Source: Isoetes taiwanensis
Taxonomy: Eukaryota > Streptophyta > Lycopodiopsida > Isoetales > Isoetaceae
Assembly: GCA_021234155.1 (NCBI GenBank)
Contig: JAJEKV010000071.1
Span: 662,617 to 726,616 of the forward strand
Length of the DNA: 64,000 nt
Reading direction: 5' to 3'
Notes under the pieces: generated by a model
What the model saw: only the letters and a program-made list of their open reading frames with translations
Databases searched by the model: none
What the model was told of the DNA's origin: nothing
Made by a program: the position numbers and the translations under genes
Part shown: in pieces, positions 10,455 to 20,589 of the stretch
Layout of the letters: every line of letters begins with the position of its first letter
Position numbering within the stretch: the first letter of the stretch is position 1

Positions 10455-12993
10455 TCCCTTTAGCCAGCCAATTCTCCTCGGTAGCAGTGGGCCTCGACTC
10501 AGCCAGATATACCCTCCTTCAACCATCTTCGCCGAATATTATTGAAGGGAGGGGCTGGGACCGGTGGAGGCCTCTACAACTAACCACTGTGGAAACCACG
10601 CAGAGGAAGCCAAGGCTTGCATTCTCTAAAAAGTACCGAGACTTTCTATTCTCCTGTTTTTAGTCCCAAGTGCCTCTAGCCTCATTCCTGAAGCCACTCT
10701 CCTTCAACCATCTTCCCTAACATTGCGAAGAGGAGTGGTTCTGGACAGGGTGGAGGCCCCTCCCACTAACTACAAGAGGATGCATTTGAACCGCGATCTC
10801 CGGGCCTTAGTCCTAGCCTGATCTATGTACAACATTCCAAGTAAACAGCCCATGAAAAACACACCTAAAACGGAACCGTTTTTACCCCGATCCATTGTTT
10901 CCTTGCCGAGCATCTCTCAACCCGTAGAGTAAATCATCTATCGGTTGAAAAAATGCTCGACAAAGAAACAATGAATCCGGCCGAGCTTATCGCCAGTTCC
11001 ATTATTTAAACACATACGGCATGTTCTACAAGTTTAAATAACATAGGCATCTCTGAAACTCACTCTTCACGCAGAATTCCTTTGGGCCATCAGACACGGG
11101 TCCCGCAGCCTCACCTAGAGTCTTTGCTTCTTCGGCCGGGTCTTCTTCAAGAGTGTATTCAAGATTCAATACTTGTATCATCGCGATTCTCGCGTATCCC
11201 TCGCTCCATGGCGCCGGCAGTAGTAGAGTTCCCGCGGTCCCTTCTCTCCGCTTCCTACCTTAGCCGCGCTCATCGATCAAATCAACCGCTGCAATAGGAC
11301 GCGGCGGGTCGTCGAAAACACATATGCAAGGCGCCGTTAGCAGCTTTTTACCGCGCCATGGCCGCCATTCGAAGTCGCTAATGCCGATGCTCCTCCTCCC
11401 AACTCGAGGTCCCCAATGCCGCGGTGGAAGATAAACTACGCCCGCCACTTAGTCCCTTTTGATGTGATTAAATTTCGAAATAGTGTTTGGGGGCTAAAGC
11501 CGACCGCGGCTTTGCACTTTAGCCCGCTTTTTCATAAATGATTGCATGTCCTTAAGTTCAAACCAAAGAACACGCCCGGGATCTTTTTACATGCAATTCC
11601 TAAAACACAACCCGCGGAGGAAACTTAATTTACGAGGGGTGCGAAGAGGATGAGAGGGCATATAGACATGACTCGGCCCAAGAAGTTTAGGCCGGAGGGG
11701 ATGCTTCTACCGCCGGCAAAGAAGAAGAAGAAGACAAACACCCCGTGTGAGCTCTCGAGGTTTTTTTTGTCGGAATACCTTTAACCGATCCATCCTTTCA
11801 TCTTGCAAGCATTCACCGCTGACTCACCGGGTGATCATCGGGGTCAACTCCATTCTTCGTCATCGAGGGATCGGAGACAGAGCTTCTTGAAACAAAGCAG
11901 CCAGATTCTGGTGGTATGTCGAGGTATCGACAAGTGGGAAGGAGAAAGATCTGCTTTACACCAAAGGGACAAGAAGAGCCCGAGACAAGTACAAGAAAAT
12001 CGGGTGTTGTGCTCTCCGCCTCGCGCCAGCATTCAAAGCATTTAACACTACATGTCGAGGACTCGCCGTAAGAGTAAGTTCTATCGCACCAAAAAATTAG
12101 CAGCTTCAAATTATTCTCACTCTTCCATGAGCAAGGCTAAGGGCACCGAAAAAAAGGCCGGCGCTTTTAAATTGTCGAAACTTTGGGTGGAAGGATCCGA
12201 AGGGATGAAGGAGGCCGAACCCTAACATCCGTGGAGCTTGGTATGGAGATTTCCAGAGTCGGGAAAAATCGCTCAATACGGGAGCTTCACTTCTATCAGG
12301 GTGAAGACTCTACAACACTCTACGTTGGGGAATGAAGTTGTGGTTCATACACAAAAAGTCCACCAAAAAAACAAAGATGGGGATGATGACACCACACGGG
12401 AGGAATCGGATGAGGAAGGAGACTTAAGATATGGTCGAAGTCCCCAAACCTCGATCCGGATGATCGATCAGGATTTCACAGAGAGGGCACGTAAAATGGA
12501 GCCGCCTAGCTCAAGATTATCCGCTGGGAATATCACACAAGCCGCCGGACATTAGACGGCTGAAGGTTTGTAACGGAGATGCCGCCTTGTTCAACCATTG
12601 TGGAATTTAATCCAAAGACACATGCCGAGATTCTGAACCCGATGGTGCGACATCCGCTGCGCATCCAATGCCCGCGGATGTCATACCTTTTGAAGTGCAT
12701 CGACAGTGAGTTGTTCACCGGAAGTCCGAGGAAGATCCGGCAAGGAAAAAGACGCCCCGGCATTGTTGTGACGGTCAAGATTCGAGGGCGCCAAGCATTG
12801 CGCACGGAGAAGGAGGTGCCGCGAAGCGATCAAGGGATAGATATGCTGTTTTAGAGTGCAGAGTTCTTTCGGGCGGAGACGCCAAAGAACCTAACCGCCA
12901 AAGATTAGCCAACGCTGTAACACAATAGCAGCGAAAGTGCCGCCCACGGAAGGTAAATAACTCGGTAATTTTTCCATTTCAGCGAAGTCGAAA
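10455..12993. other. GC-rich stretch, coding traces but no recognised gene
   Basis: GC-rich relative to the window. Plus-strand frames include 11803-12045, 12238-12555 (acidic GDDDTTREESDEEGD run) and 12579-12854, none with a motif I recognise. They may be exons of the plus-strand gene that ends at 15984. A gapped palindrome-like half-site lies at about 12978. Confidence 0.3.
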
Positions 12994-13336
12994 GCCCCCG
13001 CCATCCTAACATTTGTCGATATCATCTGTTTTCGACCGCCGAAGTCGAAAGCCGTGGTAACACGTAAAATCAAAGATGTAGAGCTTTCCGACTCGCGAGT
13101 CGAAAACCCTTAGTAAAAGAAAATTAGACATTCAGGATGTTGACGCTGAAGTGAGAAAGCCCCGCCATCCTAACATTTGCCGATTATCATCGGGTTTCGA
13201 CTGGCCGAGTCGAGAAAGCCGCGGTAACACGTAAAATCAAAGGATGCAGAGCTTTCGACCGCGAGTCAGAAAACCCTGCAGAAGTAAAAAAGAAAATTAG
13301 ACATTCATGGACTTTTCGACTCAGCGAGTCGAGAAA
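12994..13336. repeat. Palindrome cluster 2 in a tandem duplication
   Basis: About 150 bp beginning CCCGCCATCCTAACATTTG (12996) is repeated at about 13162, each copy carrying two palindromes: 13029 and 13086 in the first, 13195 and 13253 in the second; a fifth palindrome is at 13313 (TTTTCGACTCAGCGAGTCGA). The segment ends in a pyrimidine-rich tract and CAG (13364), so it probably lies in an intron of the plus-strand gene. Confidence 0.75.
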
Positions 13337-13364
13337 ACCCGGCTACTATTTACCGCTTATTCAG

Positions 13365-15012
13365 GGTGTTTGTAGATACTTTCATGCTTTCGACATTGGT
13401 ACATTGTCCGAATGCAGCCCTATCCCCGACCAGATCATACACGCTAGGCAATAGTGGAAAGCATTGGGTTGTCCTCGGCCCTAAAGGAAACGTGGCTCCT
13501 GATAAGTGGAAGACCTTTGAGAAACTATGCATATGTTGTTCATTGGAGGGACAGGAAGATGACGAGGGAGAGGAAGAAGAGGAGAAGAAGAAGAGAACAC
13601 CAAGGAAAGGCAGGGAGTCTCTCTCAGACCAATATGACCTCATTCTTAGCACTGAGGCGGTCTGGGAGAAATGGACTGACATATGGGCTCAATGGACAAG
13701 AGGCAAGTCAAGGGACAAGAATGGAGAATTTCCAAGCGTGGCGGACCCCAAGTTGTTTGACAAGCGGCTCATGAAGAGGATATGGGGCCTCACGGACAAA
13801 GAAATGCTTGACCTACAAGGCAAAATCTTGAGGGAACAATCCCGCTAAGGAAGACCAGAGTTCTAAAATGCAGATTAAAGGATTATGCCACAGTCCCAAA
13901 GCTTACTAGCCAAGTTAGAAGAAGGCATCACGGAAGTTCTCAAGAACGTTGCATCTAATGAATACCATGATTTTGATTATTACAAGGAAAAGGCTGCCCT
14001 TGATGAGGAAGACATGAAGGAATTGAACCGCCTATGTCAACCCTACATCAACACCAAGCTGAAGTTGTATCGTTAAAACCCTTCCTTTCCCTCGAACGTG
14101 CTATGGCAATTCCGGAAAAAGGAAGCTTTGATTCGGGTGGTCCCATTTAAGGCGCACGATAGCTCCCCCATTTCTGGTTACTTTGGGACACAAGGGATTT
14201 GGTGGTCCGAACCGGCACCTGGACCCGTGGCACTATTTGCCATCAATATGATCGAAGACCCCACCCTTTTTATGACAAAGCTGACATAGAGCAAGTGGTA
14301 CAAGACGGTCCGACATGACCGACCGGATACTTTCGGGGTTTCCTTGTCTTTTTGCATGCTTAGGGCAATCAAACAACCGCTGCCTCCCAATGGGCAGCCG
14401 GATATTAACTTCACCAACAAGATCATGCACTCCATATACGCTAACTTGATCATGAGTGCAGACTTGGCTTGCCAAGGCACCAAGCTTTGCCAACATAGTT
14501 TTGGTTTTGATTTCAAGATCGGGCGGTCGATTCGGATAAGTGGTGGTCTAGCGAGCATCATTATCTCGACAAGTTCATGATCTCTCAAGAGCGAGATGGA
14601 ACCTTGGAAGGGGGCAGATTTATGGAGGATGTTCCATCGATGGACAAGGTCAAGAAAGATGGTGCGACAGGTCCTATACATAGAATTCCTATCCGCCAAG
14701 AGTTATCAAGTACTTCATAACCCGCCTTGGTCGAGGAAGATCAAATTGTATGCGAAAGTGGTACATGAATGGCCTGTTCTCTCGGGGGCTATGCCGCTTG
14801 GAATGAAACCTATATCCGTGGTTGGAAATAAGGACATGGTTGAAACCATTCAGTCATACCCGGATCCGCTTCATGAGCATTTCAAGGGAGAGGAAGACAA
14901 ATGGAAGCAAAGAAAGACGACGAGGACGAGGGAGACAAAGTCGACGAAGACGATAATGTCGAAGGTTTGGACCAGAATGTGCCGAAAAACTTATTGAAAA
15001 CCCGAGATTGAG
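13365..15012 (+). pseudogene. Unrecognised plus-strand coding region, decayed
   Basis: After an acceptor-like TTATTCAG (13357-13364) a reading frame runs to 13848 (first ATG 13384) with an acidic-basic run EEEEEKKKRTPRKGRE and a charged C-terminal part (WEKWTDIWAQWTRGKS, KLFDKRLMKRIWGLTDKEM). The same frame resumes at 13885-14076 (LEEGITEVLKNVASNEYHD) and at 14098-14580, where it is broken only by a TAG at 14287 (GPVALFAINMIEDP, then SKWYKTVRHDRPDTFGVS). From 13820 to 13920 another frame is open (RKTRVLKCRLKDYATVPKL), so single-base indels are likely. The last part (to 15012) switches frames at about 14515 and 14700 and ends at a donor GAG|GTGAGT. No family recognised. Position suggests it is upstream exons of the FCP1-like gene. 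Confidence 0.5.
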
Positions 15013-15143
15013 GTGAGTTTACTTTGTTTATCGGTGTTTCGACTCATGAGTCGAAAAAACGCTTCCTTTCAATACCTTTTTTTCATTCTCGACTTCGGAG
15101 TCGAGAAAACTCGCTTCCTTTCTCGATGATGTCATCATTTCAG
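15013..15143 (+). other. Predicted intron carrying two palindromes
   Basis: Donor GAG|GTGAGTTTAC at 15013 and acceptor TCATCATTTCAG|G ending 15143 bound 131 bp. Inside are two palindromes: TTTCGACTCATGAGTCGAAA (15038) and TTCTCGACTTCGGAGTCGAG (15087). Confidence 0.5.
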
Positions 15144-15984
15144 GGAATTCGTGTCAACGACTCGGATCATTGTCATTGGAAAGCATCGGTTCACTTCAAC
15201 GAGGAGGAGAATGCACTTCACAAAGACAATCCAGAGCGAGACACGCTAATGCCTTTTAAAGGACCGGAGAAGATAATGATCCCAAGATTTGGATCCCGAT
15301 GAACCGGAAATATGGTCAGAGCCAAACTCCAATCGGGATCCACCTGGTCCCACCAAGCTTGTAATATTTGACGCCAATGGAGTATTAGCTGCAGATACCA
15401 TGACAAAGACGCCCCCGAGATTAACACCTCGCAGATCCCAATGAAAACAGAGCATAAAATAGTGTATCCGAGGCCTAGAGCTAAGGAAATTATTGAATGG
15501 TGCCAGGAAGGGGATTCGGGTGGGCATATGGTCTTGTATGGCAAAGAAAAATATTGTCAATGTTCTTGGTGTTCTCGGCATTTCAGTTTTGAAGTTCAAG
15601 TTCGCTTTGGGGAAACGAAAGGGTCGAGCATGTGAAGGACCTCGATCCAGCCATCACAAAGGGAAGCCTATAATGGTGAAAAGGCCGATGTGGTTTATGA
15701 GCAATTCCTGGGACTATGGCAAACACAAACACCGGGTCATAGACGACTCCGCCTACAAGTGCTATCATAACAAAAAATACAATCATTGCTAAGCCATATC
15801 GACAGAAGAATATGAGACGGATAGGTGGTTGTCCTTCGACTCATCCGTCTTGGCTAAATCCCTCTTTGCCATTCTTGTCCCGATGTGCTTATTTAACTAT
15901 CCGAGCCTCACGGAACCCGATCCAGAGAGCAAGCCGATCATGAAAGCTATGGACGACAAATACTTTGGTGAACAAGAAGAGTGA
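15144..15984 (+). pseudogene. FCP1/NLI-interacting-factor-like HAD phosphatase domain, frame-broken
   Basis: In order on the plus strand: KLVIFDANGVLAADT (about 15355-15400), matching HAD motif I of the plant NIF type (D.NG.L); KIVYPRPRAKEIIEW (about 15457-15500); GIRVGIWSCMAKKNI (about 15512-15556), matching the VGVWSS..KKN block; KPIMVKRP (about 15663); YGKHKHRVIDDSAYKCYHN (about 15715-15770), the DDS motif III; then STEEYETDRWLSFDSSVLAK to a TGA at 15982. This is the FCP1 homology domain, a phosphoserine phosphatase fold acting on RNA polymerase II CTD and related substrates. The second Asp of DxDxT is replaced by Asn, as in the plant D.NG.L group, so activity is uncertain. At least three frame shifts (about 15290, 15430 and 15500) and a TAA after YNHC at 15790 argue for a pseudogene or a poor assembly. 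Confidence 0.7.
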
Positions 15985-16262
15985 CCCCCGCCGATAGTCA
16001 AATTGTGTGAATATTGTAATCGAGCGTGAACACATGTATTGACCATTTTGTAATGAATATACTTGTATATTGAGTTTTCGATGCCTTTCTCGACTCACGA
16101 GTCGAGAAAGGCATGCTTGTCGTGTTGATGAAATGCTTGTACAATCTATTATGATAATGCTTGTACATTGGGTTTCCTGGGACTTTCTCGACTCGCGAGT
16201 CGAGAAAGGCATGCTGGTTGTCTCGTTGACAAAAGCATTTGTATGCTTCCGTGTGTATGCTT
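15985..16262. repeat. Palindrome cluster 3 in a duplicated 3' flank
   Basis: Two palindromes in two copies of a roughly 100-bp unit (16060-16142 and 16158-16260, each with TTGTA-AT-TTGGGTTT-like lead and GGCATGCT trail). The first is a 34-bp inverted repeat (16081-16114) whose arms extend into ATGCCTTTCTCGACTC; the second spans 16183-16206 (TTTCTCGACTCGCGAGTCGA plus GAAA). Confidence 0.8.
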
Positions 16263-18198
16263 ATGCATCAAGTCCACTATGCGACTTCCAAACGCGATTG
16301 ACTTGAGAAGACAACTGCAATGGAATAGCATTGGCAATTCTGGCCCAAGTCCGTATGTCCCACCGCCGAAGGCCAAATCTCTCCCTAAAAAACTCCCACG
16401 GTGCCAGATGACCCTCCCGGTGCGGCCACGGATGGATGTTACCCCGCAGCAATCCATCTGGCCGAAAATGGGGTGTAGGGAATAAGCCAAGGGAGATGCA
16501 GAGTCCAAGGGTACCCAGAGAAAGGGCGATGAGGCTACCATACACCTGCTAGGGTCCAAGGAAAAGAGAACCTTGACCACCTTCCGTGCCTTCGAGGAGA
16601 CCCTTAAGAAAAGGCGGCATGAGGGAACGGCCGCAAATCCTCAAACGAGCCCACGGCAAGAATCGAGGCGGAATAGCTCGGGCTTCCTAAACACAATAGA
16701 GTGACGGGGTTTAACTCGCCAACAGATCCAAACACGGGGATTGTTGCTCCGCAACAACCGCCGGATGAATTCGACACCAGAATCTTCGTATTGCAGCGAC
16801 ACATCAAGCATACCCAAGCCCCCTGCCTGTCTGGGACGCACACATTTCCACCATGCGACCTTCACTGTAGCCCCCTCCTCATTCCCTCCCCAAACAAAAT
16901 TGCGAATGGTGTCATCCAACTCCTTAACCACACTTTCTGGCGCAAGTATGCAGGAGGCTGCGTAAACATGAGTGCTACAGAGCACTGACTTGGCTATCAG
17001 AATCCTACCAGCCATGGTGAGTTTACTTCCCCTCCACCAATTCAAATGCTGCTTAAGATTTGCCCTAGCATTAATGTCCAAACCAAATGGTATGCCTAAT
17101 CAGGTTTGGCATTGTGGTGTGGCGGTGTTAGAGCCCAGGGAAACTGACTCAACCACGCAGGAGGAGGTTCCTCCAATACCCACATGGCCGAGCACTTCGA
17201 CCAGTTAAGCAAGCATCCCGACGCTAAAGAAAAGGCATCCAAAATATTCTTGGCTGCCTGGAGATTGGACGCATCTGCATGAAGGAAGAGGAATGTATCA
17301 TCTGCAAATTGACTGCAAACCTGTTGCGACCCATCATCCATGCGGAGACCTTGCACCACATTGTCAGCAATTGCCACCTGAAAAAGCTGCGAGAGAGCTT
17401 CTGCCACTATAGTGAACAGGAAGGGGGCCAACGGACATCCCTGCCTAATGCCTCGGCCCACAGAGAAGATTGAAGAGGTCTCATCCTGACACCACATCTG
17501 CCGCCCCTAGCGCACACGCAGCTTCATAACGTTTCCCGAAACTAGGCCCGCATCCAAAGGCTTGCATCATATTCGCTAAGAAGCGCCACCGACATCGCCA
17601 TAAGCCTTGGCAAAATCCAGCTTAAGAAAAACAGGGGTCTGCCTCATCCCTACGAGCCCAATGCACTCCCTCAAAAGCGGCGAGCCACATTATGAAGAAT
17701 ATTCCGCTTAGGTATAAAAACCGCATCGCCGCACTAATGGCGTGAACTAGTAATCGGCTTAAGCCTCTCGCCCAAAGCCTTAGCAATGATTTTATACACT
17801 ACATGCACAATGTGAGTAATGGGCCTCAGGTCATTGATGGTTTTAGGATGCTTACACTTGGGTATGTATTCAGCAGAGGATGCATCGCGTTATTCCCCAA
17901 GAGATCCACATACACCGCACCACCGAAGTCCCCACCCATTCCCAAAGACTTGAAAAAACTCCACCGGGTATTCCATCCAACCCCCCGACACTTATTCCGA
18001 GCCAACAAGTGCATGTATCCCCCAACTCCTGCCATGTCAATGGCTCCTCTAAGCTCTGTCTTTGAAGGGCTGAGATTCTTGGCGATACCTTGGCCAGCAC
18101 CAGCTCTTGAAAAACACTCTGTGAGGGAAGCGGGCTCTCCTTGAAAAATGTTTCATAGTGCGCTGCTACAAAGGCCTTGATAGCATCTGGTTGATAGC
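16262..18198 (-). pseudogene. LINE reverse transcriptase, copy 1 (truncated)
   Basis: Minus strand, 5' to 3': ETFFKESPLPS, LTWQELGDTCTCWLGI (matching LTKQDLGEACWLLARN of copy 2), then the RT core with IRQGCPLAPFLFTIVAEAL and the catalytic QFADDTFLFLHADA (about 17330-17290), then SGCLLNWSKC, LKQHLNWWRGSKLTMAGRIL, DDTIRNFVWGG and LFSLDPSRCMVASSPFLW. This is the RVT_1 domain plus thumb and connection of an L1-like LINE. The catalytic Asp pair is kept, but the frame changes at about 17700, 17080 and 16640 and the N-terminal endonuclease is missing. The C-terminal zinc-binding part continues beyond the inserted DNA at 5030. Confidence 0.85.
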
Positions 18199-18482
18199 AT
18201 CATCAATCAATTTTTACTTGTTCTTATTCTTTCTTCTTCTCTCGTTTTGCAATTTTTATAGAACTTAATAGAAATTTTCTTATAGAAATTTCCTTAGAAT
18301 AGAATTTTCTATTCTATTCTATTTATAAAGCCTTTTTTATAAAACTTATAGATATTTTCTTATAGAAATTTTCTTATATAAACTTTCTTATATATATTTT
18401 CTTATATAAAAAATTCTTAATATAACTTTTATAGAAATTATATTCAACACCAACTTCTGAATTCTTCATTTTACCAACTCAC
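18199..18482. repeat. Block C, right part, with LINE target duplication
   Basis: 18199-18215 repeats ATCATCAATCAATTTTT of 4353-4369. The sequence then continues as in block A (TTCTTATTCTTTCTTCTTC, TTTTGCAATTTTTATAGAAC) into the degenerate TTATAGAAA region up to about 18450. Confidence 0.8.
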
Positions 18483-20305
18483 AGTAGGTGCTCATATCAG
18501 ATTAGGGGCCTGATTTGGGTCTGTTTGATTTCGGCCACTCATAGTAGGGATGGGGAAGACAGATATAGTTCCAGCATCCAAGGTAGCGACAAAACGACGT
18601 GAGTCTATCACCAATTTGGTGATACGTGATCCTCCAGTTGCTGCGCAAAAAGAGGTGAATACTTTAGTTGAAAGTTCTTTGCCTTCAATGCTGGCTACTC
18701 TAGTGGTTCTCGAAGAAAGGGATTTTCCTCCCTTGCAAGGCGCTGCAAGTAAGGGAGCGGAAGTTAATGGGAACTTGCATCCACCAGGTACAGATTCCAA
18801 TCATAATGTAGTTCCTCAGCCTCAGGCAAATAATAGTATTTGGAAATCATTTGATTCGGTTACAAAAGTTTCATATCAAAGATTTAGCGATTGGCTTTGT
18901 AAGGATATATCTAGTGCATCTAGAAAGGCAAGGGTAGCAGCTGCTTTACAGGTATTGTCTGAAGGAAGTAAGGATGAGTTGTCGGCAATCTTGGACACAT
19001 TAAAAGCCCGACAGATTCAACTGCAATAACAATTGCCTCCAGATGACATATTTTACCAGTCTGATTGTCAGAATGTGGTTCAAGCTTCTGGTATTCCTGT
19101 GGTTGAGGTGGACCATCAAGTTCATATTAAGTATGCTGAGAACTTATCTTCTTGTGCAGTTCTTGGGTATTTTACTGGTGGCTATTTAAATTTTTCACGG
19201 TTCCGTATTTGGTTATCTCGGCTTCTAAGCCGCCTTCAACTTCCTCCTTTCCAGTCCATCAAGTTATTGGCAAAAAACTTTGTTCTCATTATGTTTGAAA
19301 GTAGTGATGCAGTGGACTCTTTGGTATCAAGAGGGATTGATCCACTTGGTGGGGAATATATAATGTACCAGTATTATTCTCCTGGCTTTACACCAGATAC
19401 AGTTCGTGCATTAAGGATGCCTTGCTGGTTCTCATTACCTAATCTTTCTCCTGATCTAATGGCTCCTCAATTTCTAGTTGCAATTGCAACGGGACTTGGG
19501 GTTCATATCTCACACTCCATCATGAGTGGTCCAAGGAGTTGTGTTTCTATGCTTGTGGACTCGCCTTTGCCAGATTGTGTAGTTGTGAAGAGCGGGCCTT
19601 GGTATAAGAAGTTGGATCTTAAGCTTCCGAATGGTCCGTAATTAGCCCGCTTGTTTTTCGATGAGGGGCTTTTGCTAGCTTTTCGCCGAGATACTCATGC
19701 ATCTCAGGAATCTGTTCAACATCCTTCTCGGGTTCAAGCTCCCATTTGTTATTTCTTCATCTATTCATGATCAACCTTTGCCGCTTGTCTTGCATTCCTC
19801 GGCTATGGAAGATGTTCTACACACGGTCCAATGGTGTCGCCCTTAGTAACCGCAATCAACTGCAGCTATAGTTCCTACCACTCTCCCCGTTGTTGCTTCT
19901 CGCTTCTCATGTTTCGAAGTTGTTATGGCTGATGGTCCTAATCTTCAAAGGCGCTTAAAGAGTCATGGCAACCGGGCCGGGTTGGAAGAAGGCAAAATGA
20001 GGAAGAAGTCGGTTATGTCATCTCCGAGGCTATCTTGCCTCGTTCTATTCAAAGGGCATGATAACTTGGTGTCGCGTTGATGATCATCCCGATGTTGCGT
20101 AACATGTTGATTGTGATGAGGCCATTAAACGCCTCAAGGTGGCACAAGGAGTATGATTATGTACTGTGTTTGGGTGGTTTTGCTTAGTGGACCATCCCGT
20201 CCTCTAGGTTTTGAGTCCCATGTCACAGGTCCCTTGTATGTATCTTGATATTCCTTGATAATAGATTGTCGTCCTTCAAAAAAAAAAAAAAGTAGGTCCT
20301 CATAT
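18483..20305 (+). mobile_element. ORF1-only non-LTR retroelement with poly(A) and target duplication
   Basis: The flanks AGTAGGTGCTCATAT (18483-18497) and AGTAGGTCCTCATAT (20291-20305) are a 15-bp target duplication with one mismatch. Between them lie about 1.79 kb ending in a run of A (20278-20291). The only coding sequence is ORF1 (18550-19641); no endonuclease or RT follows, and the rest is about 640 bp of non-coding or decayed sequence. The element therefore moved as an ORF1-only RNA, comparable in layout to mammalian HAL1 elements. Confidence 0.75.
18550..19641 (+). pseudogene. LINE ORF1-like protein (DUF4283-like), one stop
   Basis: From ATG 18550 one frame runs 364 codons and is interrupted only by a TAA at 19027 between ARQIQLQ and QLPPDDIFYQ. 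The first 160 residues are low in known motifs. Residues about 185-360 contain FSRFRIWLSRLLSRL, KNFVLIMFESSDAVDSLVS, and ALRMPCWFSLPNLSPDL / VAIATGLGVHISHS: the wording of the DUF4283 RNA-binding domain of plant LINE ORF1 proteins (motifs FVLIMF.SSD...V and MP.WF.LPNL). The frame then decays after LPNGP. Its role in the family is RNA binding in the retrotransposition particle. A single stop in 364 codons means the copy is young or the stop is recent. Confidence 0.7.
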
Positions 20306-20589
20306 ATCTTCAATCATGAGGCAAACTTTGGATGCTTGGAATGAGGTTTCCATAATGATTTCCATATTGTAAGAACTTAGATTGTTTCCATATTGTAAGT
20401 CAGAACTTTGATTTTTTCTGGCATCATAACTTGCACCCTAAGGAAGCAGGTTGTTTAGCCCTCAAGCATCTGAGGAAATACAAAGAATGGAGTTATGCAA
20501 TTATTAATAACCTTTCTGACCCCAGGGATGGAGGCAATTGCATTACTTAACAACAACTTGTGACAAAAATTAGTGACTCTTACACTAAT
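20306..20589. other. No feature seen
   Basis: About 280 bp downstream of the ORF1-only element with no motif I recognise. Confidence 0.5.

Larger units (their letters stand above)
5030..16262. mobile_element. 11.2-kb foreign DNA nested in LINE copy 1
   Basis: Comparison with LINE copy 2 shows continuous LINE up to GATGCAT (minus strand, about 16263) and again from about 5030, with only about 20 bp missing. Everything between is foreign. It holds a DUF7869-like gene on the minus strand (about 5286-7700) and an FCP1-like gene on the plus strand (ending 15984), transcribed away from each other, with many palindromic repeats in the plus half. I could not find convincing terminal inverted repeats or a target duplication, so it could be one large DNA transposon or several insertions. 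The edges are approximate to 20-30 bp. Confidence 0.55.
4370..18198 (-). mobile_element. 5'-truncated L1-like LINE, copy 1, split by an 11-kb insert
   Basis: Read on the minus strand, the element runs from a truncated reverse transcriptase at 18198 to a poly(A) end (poly T at about 4366-4375). Flanking 17-bp duplications show insertion by target-primed reverse transcription into block C. The 3' end (AATATATTCTTATATTCTTC then A-run) matches the 3' end of LINE copy 2 near 32960. The LINE sequence is continuous with copy 2 except for foreign DNA between about 5030 and 16262; without it the LINE is about 2.6 kb. The endonuclease and ORF1 are missing. Confidence 0.85.

Noticed and set aside
13350-13682. 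Minus-strand frame with Ser/Pro runs
   Set aside because: Antisense of the acidic GAG/GAA-rich stretch of the plus-strand coding region.
14178-14699. Minus-strand frame of 173 codons
   Set aside because: The plus strand reads one conserved-looking frame across the same bases (14098-14580) broken by a single stop; the minus frame is probably its shadow.
14740-14900. SGAMPLGMKPISVVGNKDMV looked like a DNA adenine methyltransferase motif
   Set aside because: No DPPY-type motif or second methyltransferase motif found in the same gene, and the frame is broken on both sides.
5030-16262. CACTA element
   Set aside because: No CACTA/G ends, no 3-bp target duplication and no TNPD-type transposase; the recognised gene is of the DUF7869 type.
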